Source of the DNA: Cryptomeria japonica
Lineage: Eukaryota > Streptophyta > Pinopsida > Cupressales > Cupressaceae
DNA length: 62,000 nt
Assembly: GCF_030272615.1 (NCBI RefSeq)
Contig: NC_081409.1
Span: forward strand, 18,168,260-18,230,259
Direction of reading: 5' to 3'
Positions within the stretch are counted from its first letter, which is position 1; every line of letters begins with the position of its first letter. This document shows, one piece after another, positions 59,106 through 62,000 of the stretch. Both the position numbers and the translations under genes were made by a program. The notes beneath the pieces are model-generated. The model searched no databases, was not told the origin of the DNA, and was given only the letters and a program-made list of their open reading frames with translations.

Positions 59106-60691
59106 TGTTGAAAACTTGAGTTGTTTTTTCATTGATATCAAACCTATTCAATTGTTGTTTTGTTGTGTGGGTGTTGTACGTAGTCTGGAAACGAGTGTTT
59201 AGATGTTTTTATGTTGTCTAGTGGTGACAATAAGTAAGTATGAGGTATTTTTAGAAGGCTACAATAGTGGAAGTTTTAATATATAGGAAAGAGTATTTAA
59301 TGTCCTTATGGAAGAATGTTCTACATTCCTTCAATTCTTGATGATGACTGTATGTGGTTCTAGATACAATGGTCTACAGTCTTTGGATTTTATACTATCA
59401 TATTTCTAGGTTCTCAATTGCTCAGACGATGTAGTTGGTTGTGGTAGTTTTTTGATAGTGAGGTTGTGTATCAGGACTAGTCAAGAGAATGATATACATT
59501 GCTCCACCATGGTGATTCAAGTGTTGCATCTTGGAGGACATATTCATATCATTTGTGCAATGTTCCAATTTATATTTTTGGTGTTGTTTTGTTTGGCATG
59601 TGAAGTAATGTTGTTCTATGTTCAGTGTTCTCAATTGTGTTGGTCCCTAGTTGACTCAGTTGGTTCATCCTATCTAGATCATACTCTTTTGGTTTGAATA
59701 TTCTTCAAAGGTTATGTCAGAATATTGATATGGGTCTCATTGTGTTGTGTGTAGATCTACATTATATAATTTGCATTGGGTGATGTTCTTGAGTCGATTG
59801 GTTAACATGATTCATTTTTTTTCTATGCATTACATTTTATACCAACTTTGGAGGAAGTTTTATTGTGTCTGGTTCATTGGAAATAGCTTCAGAAGATGCG
59901 TTATAATGTATTTGGGTCCTATTTATCTCTTGGAGTGGACCATATTAAGTATTTTTAATTTGGGTTGTTGACTTTACATAATTCATGTATATTTTGTTTG
60001 TGGCCGACCTTGTTGGGGGTTTCAATGTATAATCTTGTATAAATGGAAGTGTAGATGTGTGATTTGTGCAAGTGTATTGTTGTGAATCGGATACATGAAT
60101 AATATGCAAACAATAGAAGTGCAAATTTTAGTTTGTTATGATCTCTAATGATCATATCTTCAGTACAAAAATGTGTTGAGACAATGAATGAAATCAAAGA
60201 TGTTTGTCATGATATCATTCGCTTGACATAGTTGTTTGAGAACAATTTCATGACTAGGAGATCATGTTCATTGCAATTCATTATTCCCTATACCTGTTAG
60301 AAGATAGCGGGTCCTTTGGAGACACGTGCAGTCCTTTGTATCTTGCCCTGAGATTGTGCATCTCAATATTGCAAAGTCCTTTGTACCTTGCCCTAAGGTT
60401 GTGTATCTTATTTTTTCAAGTCCCATCAGTTGTAGTGCATGCCTTGCCCTTGAGCCTAAAACTTTGTAATAATTCATTCATATTGTGAGTGTGATTCTCT
60501 TCATGGTTTTTCCCTTCTTGGGTTTTCCATGTAAATCTGGTTTTCTTCTATGTGATGTGCTTTAAATACTTTCATGTTTCATAATTGTAGAGATAAGTTA
60601 ATTGTGATTTCAAGTTTAAAGGGTTATAAGTAAGTTGTTTTAAGATTCAAACCGATTCATCGCCCCCCTCAGTCTTGTGGTGTGTTCAACA
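59106..60691 (+). repeat. 3' LTR of copia element 2
   Basis: It starts TGTTGAAAACTTGAG and ends GTGTTCAACA. It contains two close copies of a tgcagtcctttgtatcttgc-type phrase (about 60328 and 60375), where the 5' LTR has a shorter version. Confidence 0.9.
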
Positions 60692-60696
60692 CATTC

Positions 60697-61500
60697 CACT
60701 CTTCTTTCTTTCCATTCTTTTGTTGACTTTCTTTCCCTCTTTCTTCCTCTCATGAATTGTAGTCTAGTATATGTATCCTCCCATTTTATTTGTTCACTCT
60801 CAATATAAATTTCTCTTTCACTTTCTTTTTCCTGAACATCAACACCATGTTGTTCTCCTATAGTTCACCATTTATTTTCCTTCACTTCTCTTTACCATTT
60901 TACCCACATTAAAATAAGCTTCAATAGTACTATTAACAAAAACTGATAAATCAATCATGTTACCTTTGATAAATCCTCTTCTGTTGCAATATTATTTTCA
61001 ATTTTCTCATATCCATTCAGATTAGTTCCATCAAGAAAGTTATAAAATTTAGACTTTTCTTCTTCATTCTATACTGCAACTTCATGGTTTACATCCTCCA
61101 TGCCTTGAAAAATACATGCTTTAACTATAATCTCTCTCCTCTCTTCTTCTTTTTTCTCTTGTGTGATGATCCTTTCTTCTTTTCCAACCAATGCAACTTT
61201 AATTTTGCTTTATTTTTTAATATCTTCAACAAGACAAATTGTTTCCATAACATATTTTGAATCAGGAGTCAAATTAAAATATACTTTGTCACTTTGTATT
61301 TCTCTCAAACATTGTTTACTCAAAGTCAGACATACTTGTGCATTCCTTCCTACCTCATCTTGTTTGTGTTAGTGTAGCTTTTTTATTTTCCTTATGTTAG
61401 GAGATATTTATTTTTCCTACATGTTAATATGAGGAAATATGGAAAAATACTTCAACTATATGTGTAACTCTCCACCTCACATGGGTAGTTGAGTTACACA
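60697..61500. other. Pyrimidine-rich spacer with a weak minus-strand remnant
   Basis: A minus frame at about 61372-60960 has protein-like, acidic composition with a few stops and cannot be identified. It lies downstream of the gag fragment on the same strand and could belong to the same element. Before copia element 2 inserted, this DNA was joined to 53092. Confidence 0.3.
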
Positions 61501-62000
61501 CCCTCTTTTGGCTTGTTGTGCCACCTCACATTGGCAATATGTCCCTCTTTAAGACAATTAAAGCAAACAAGTTTAAATTTTTGCTTACCTTTACCCTTGG
61601 ATGTCGGTTGCTTCTTTGATGCTTAAACTTTTATTCCAAAGGTCTCACCTTCCTCATACCCAAAGAAACCAAGTACAGTGGTATACTTTGTTGGCTTTGC
61701 CGATTCTAGCTTTTGCTCTAGCTTAGTAGTACTCTGATTGAATTTGGCAAGTATCTCCTTTGACTCAGGAAGTTCCTTGGAAATAGTAGCATTGGATTCC
61801 ATCAAGGTTGCATTCTTAGAAATAGCCATGTTTAGTTCACCTTGCATTTCTTCTTTTTCCACTTTACTCTCTTGGAGATGAGCGGTAAGGGTACTAATTT
61901 CTTGCTTCAGCTTGGAGATCTCATGTCTTTTACCAGATCTTCAACTTTCCTTTTATTCTCGAGCTCCTGACTCATTCTGATAGTCAGTCCTTCCAACTCC
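61501..62000 (-). pseudogene. Retrotransposon gag C-terminus, edge fragment
   Basis: The minus frame enters from beyond the right edge with a long coiled-coil-like region (SQELENKRKVEDL; SKLKQEISTLTAHLQ; then 79 residues open to a TAA at 61623). Past that stop it continues in frame with a basic linker (KKQPTSKGKGKQK) and a zinc knuckle CFNCLKEGHIAN near 61530-61565. The last knuckle Cys appears only after a 1-base frameshift, and another frameshift lies near 61930. Coiled coil plus CCHC is typical of copia gag C-termini in plants. The rest of the element is outside the window or lost. Confidence 0.6.

Larger units (their letters stand above)
53098..60691 (+). mobile_element. Ty1/copia element 2, full length, heavily decayed
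   Basis: LTRs 53098-54681 and 59106-60691 bracket a 4.4-kb internal region. The target duplication is cattt (53093-53097) against cattc (60692-60696). The primer site tggtatcagagc is at 54683-54694. It is the same broad type as element 1 by LTR motif and layout, but older: the LTRs differ more and the coding part has both stops and frameshifts. Confidence 0.92.

Noticed and set aside
1-62000. CRISPR array, bacterial operon or phage
   Set aside because: No regularly spaced repeats of that kind. Spliced genes, plant retrotransposons and AT-rich spacer show eukaryotic plant DNA.
1-62000. tRNA genes at the tggtatcagagc sites
   Set aside because: These are 12-13-base primer-binding sites directly after LTRs; no cloverleaf surrounds them.

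Overview
This is repeat-dominated nuclear DNA from a land plant. Nothing resembles an intact host gene. Two long-LTR Ty1/copia elements, Ty3/gypsy remnants (chromovirus and TAT-type), a LINE with a plant-type RNase H tail, a SINE-like unit and several solo LTRs are packed with AT-rich spacer. Low gene density, LTRs of 1 kb or more and old, decayed copies fit a large-genome plant such as a gymnosperm. That is inference; no marker fixes the species. Every coding region found is broken.

Layout. 1-6.7 kb: the decayed end of an unidentified spliced gene on + (1-1518) converges on a five-exon DDE transposase pseudogene on - (6383-3229), with short repeats between them and palindrome-rich DNA beyond the transposase start. 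7.0-14.7 kb: a complete but dead copia element (7028-14679, TSD gagag). 15.2-16.2 kb: both-strand 20-bp repeats, purine tracts and microsatellites. 18.9-21.0 kb: a non-LTR retroposon on - with a 19-bp target duplication and an unrecognised ORF. 26.1-26.6 kb: a solo LTR (TSD accaa). 27.9-33.1 kb: gypsy integrase and chromodomain remnants, an LTR-like block, and a 5'-truncated LINE (14-bp TSD).

34.4-46.8 kb: a chromovirus-like 5' LTR, primer-binding site and gag remnant, interrupted by a 9.2-kb TAT-type gypsy element on - (36044-45224, TSD attac). This element carries gag and protease but no visible reverse transcriptase, RNase H or integrase, and it is itself hit by a solo LTR (38305-39746, TSD ggaat). 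Taking out that LTR and one TSD copy restores the reading frame. 46.0-52.1 kb: LTR-like pieces, a SINE candidate, a fold-back element and another solo LTR (TSD gaatg). 53.1-60.7 kb: a second, heavily decayed copia element. 61.5-62.0 kb: a coiled-coil/zinc-knuckle gag fragment on - that runs off the right edge.

The parts are a stack of nested insertions, not a cooperating pathway. The insertion order can be partly read: chromovirus gag, then the TAT element, then its solo LTR. Most internal stops can be explained by one C-to-T or G-to-A change, as expected for methylated, silenced plant DNA. The least familiar items are the transposase with its convergent partner gene, the retroposon with the unknown ORF, and the gag-protease-only TAT element.
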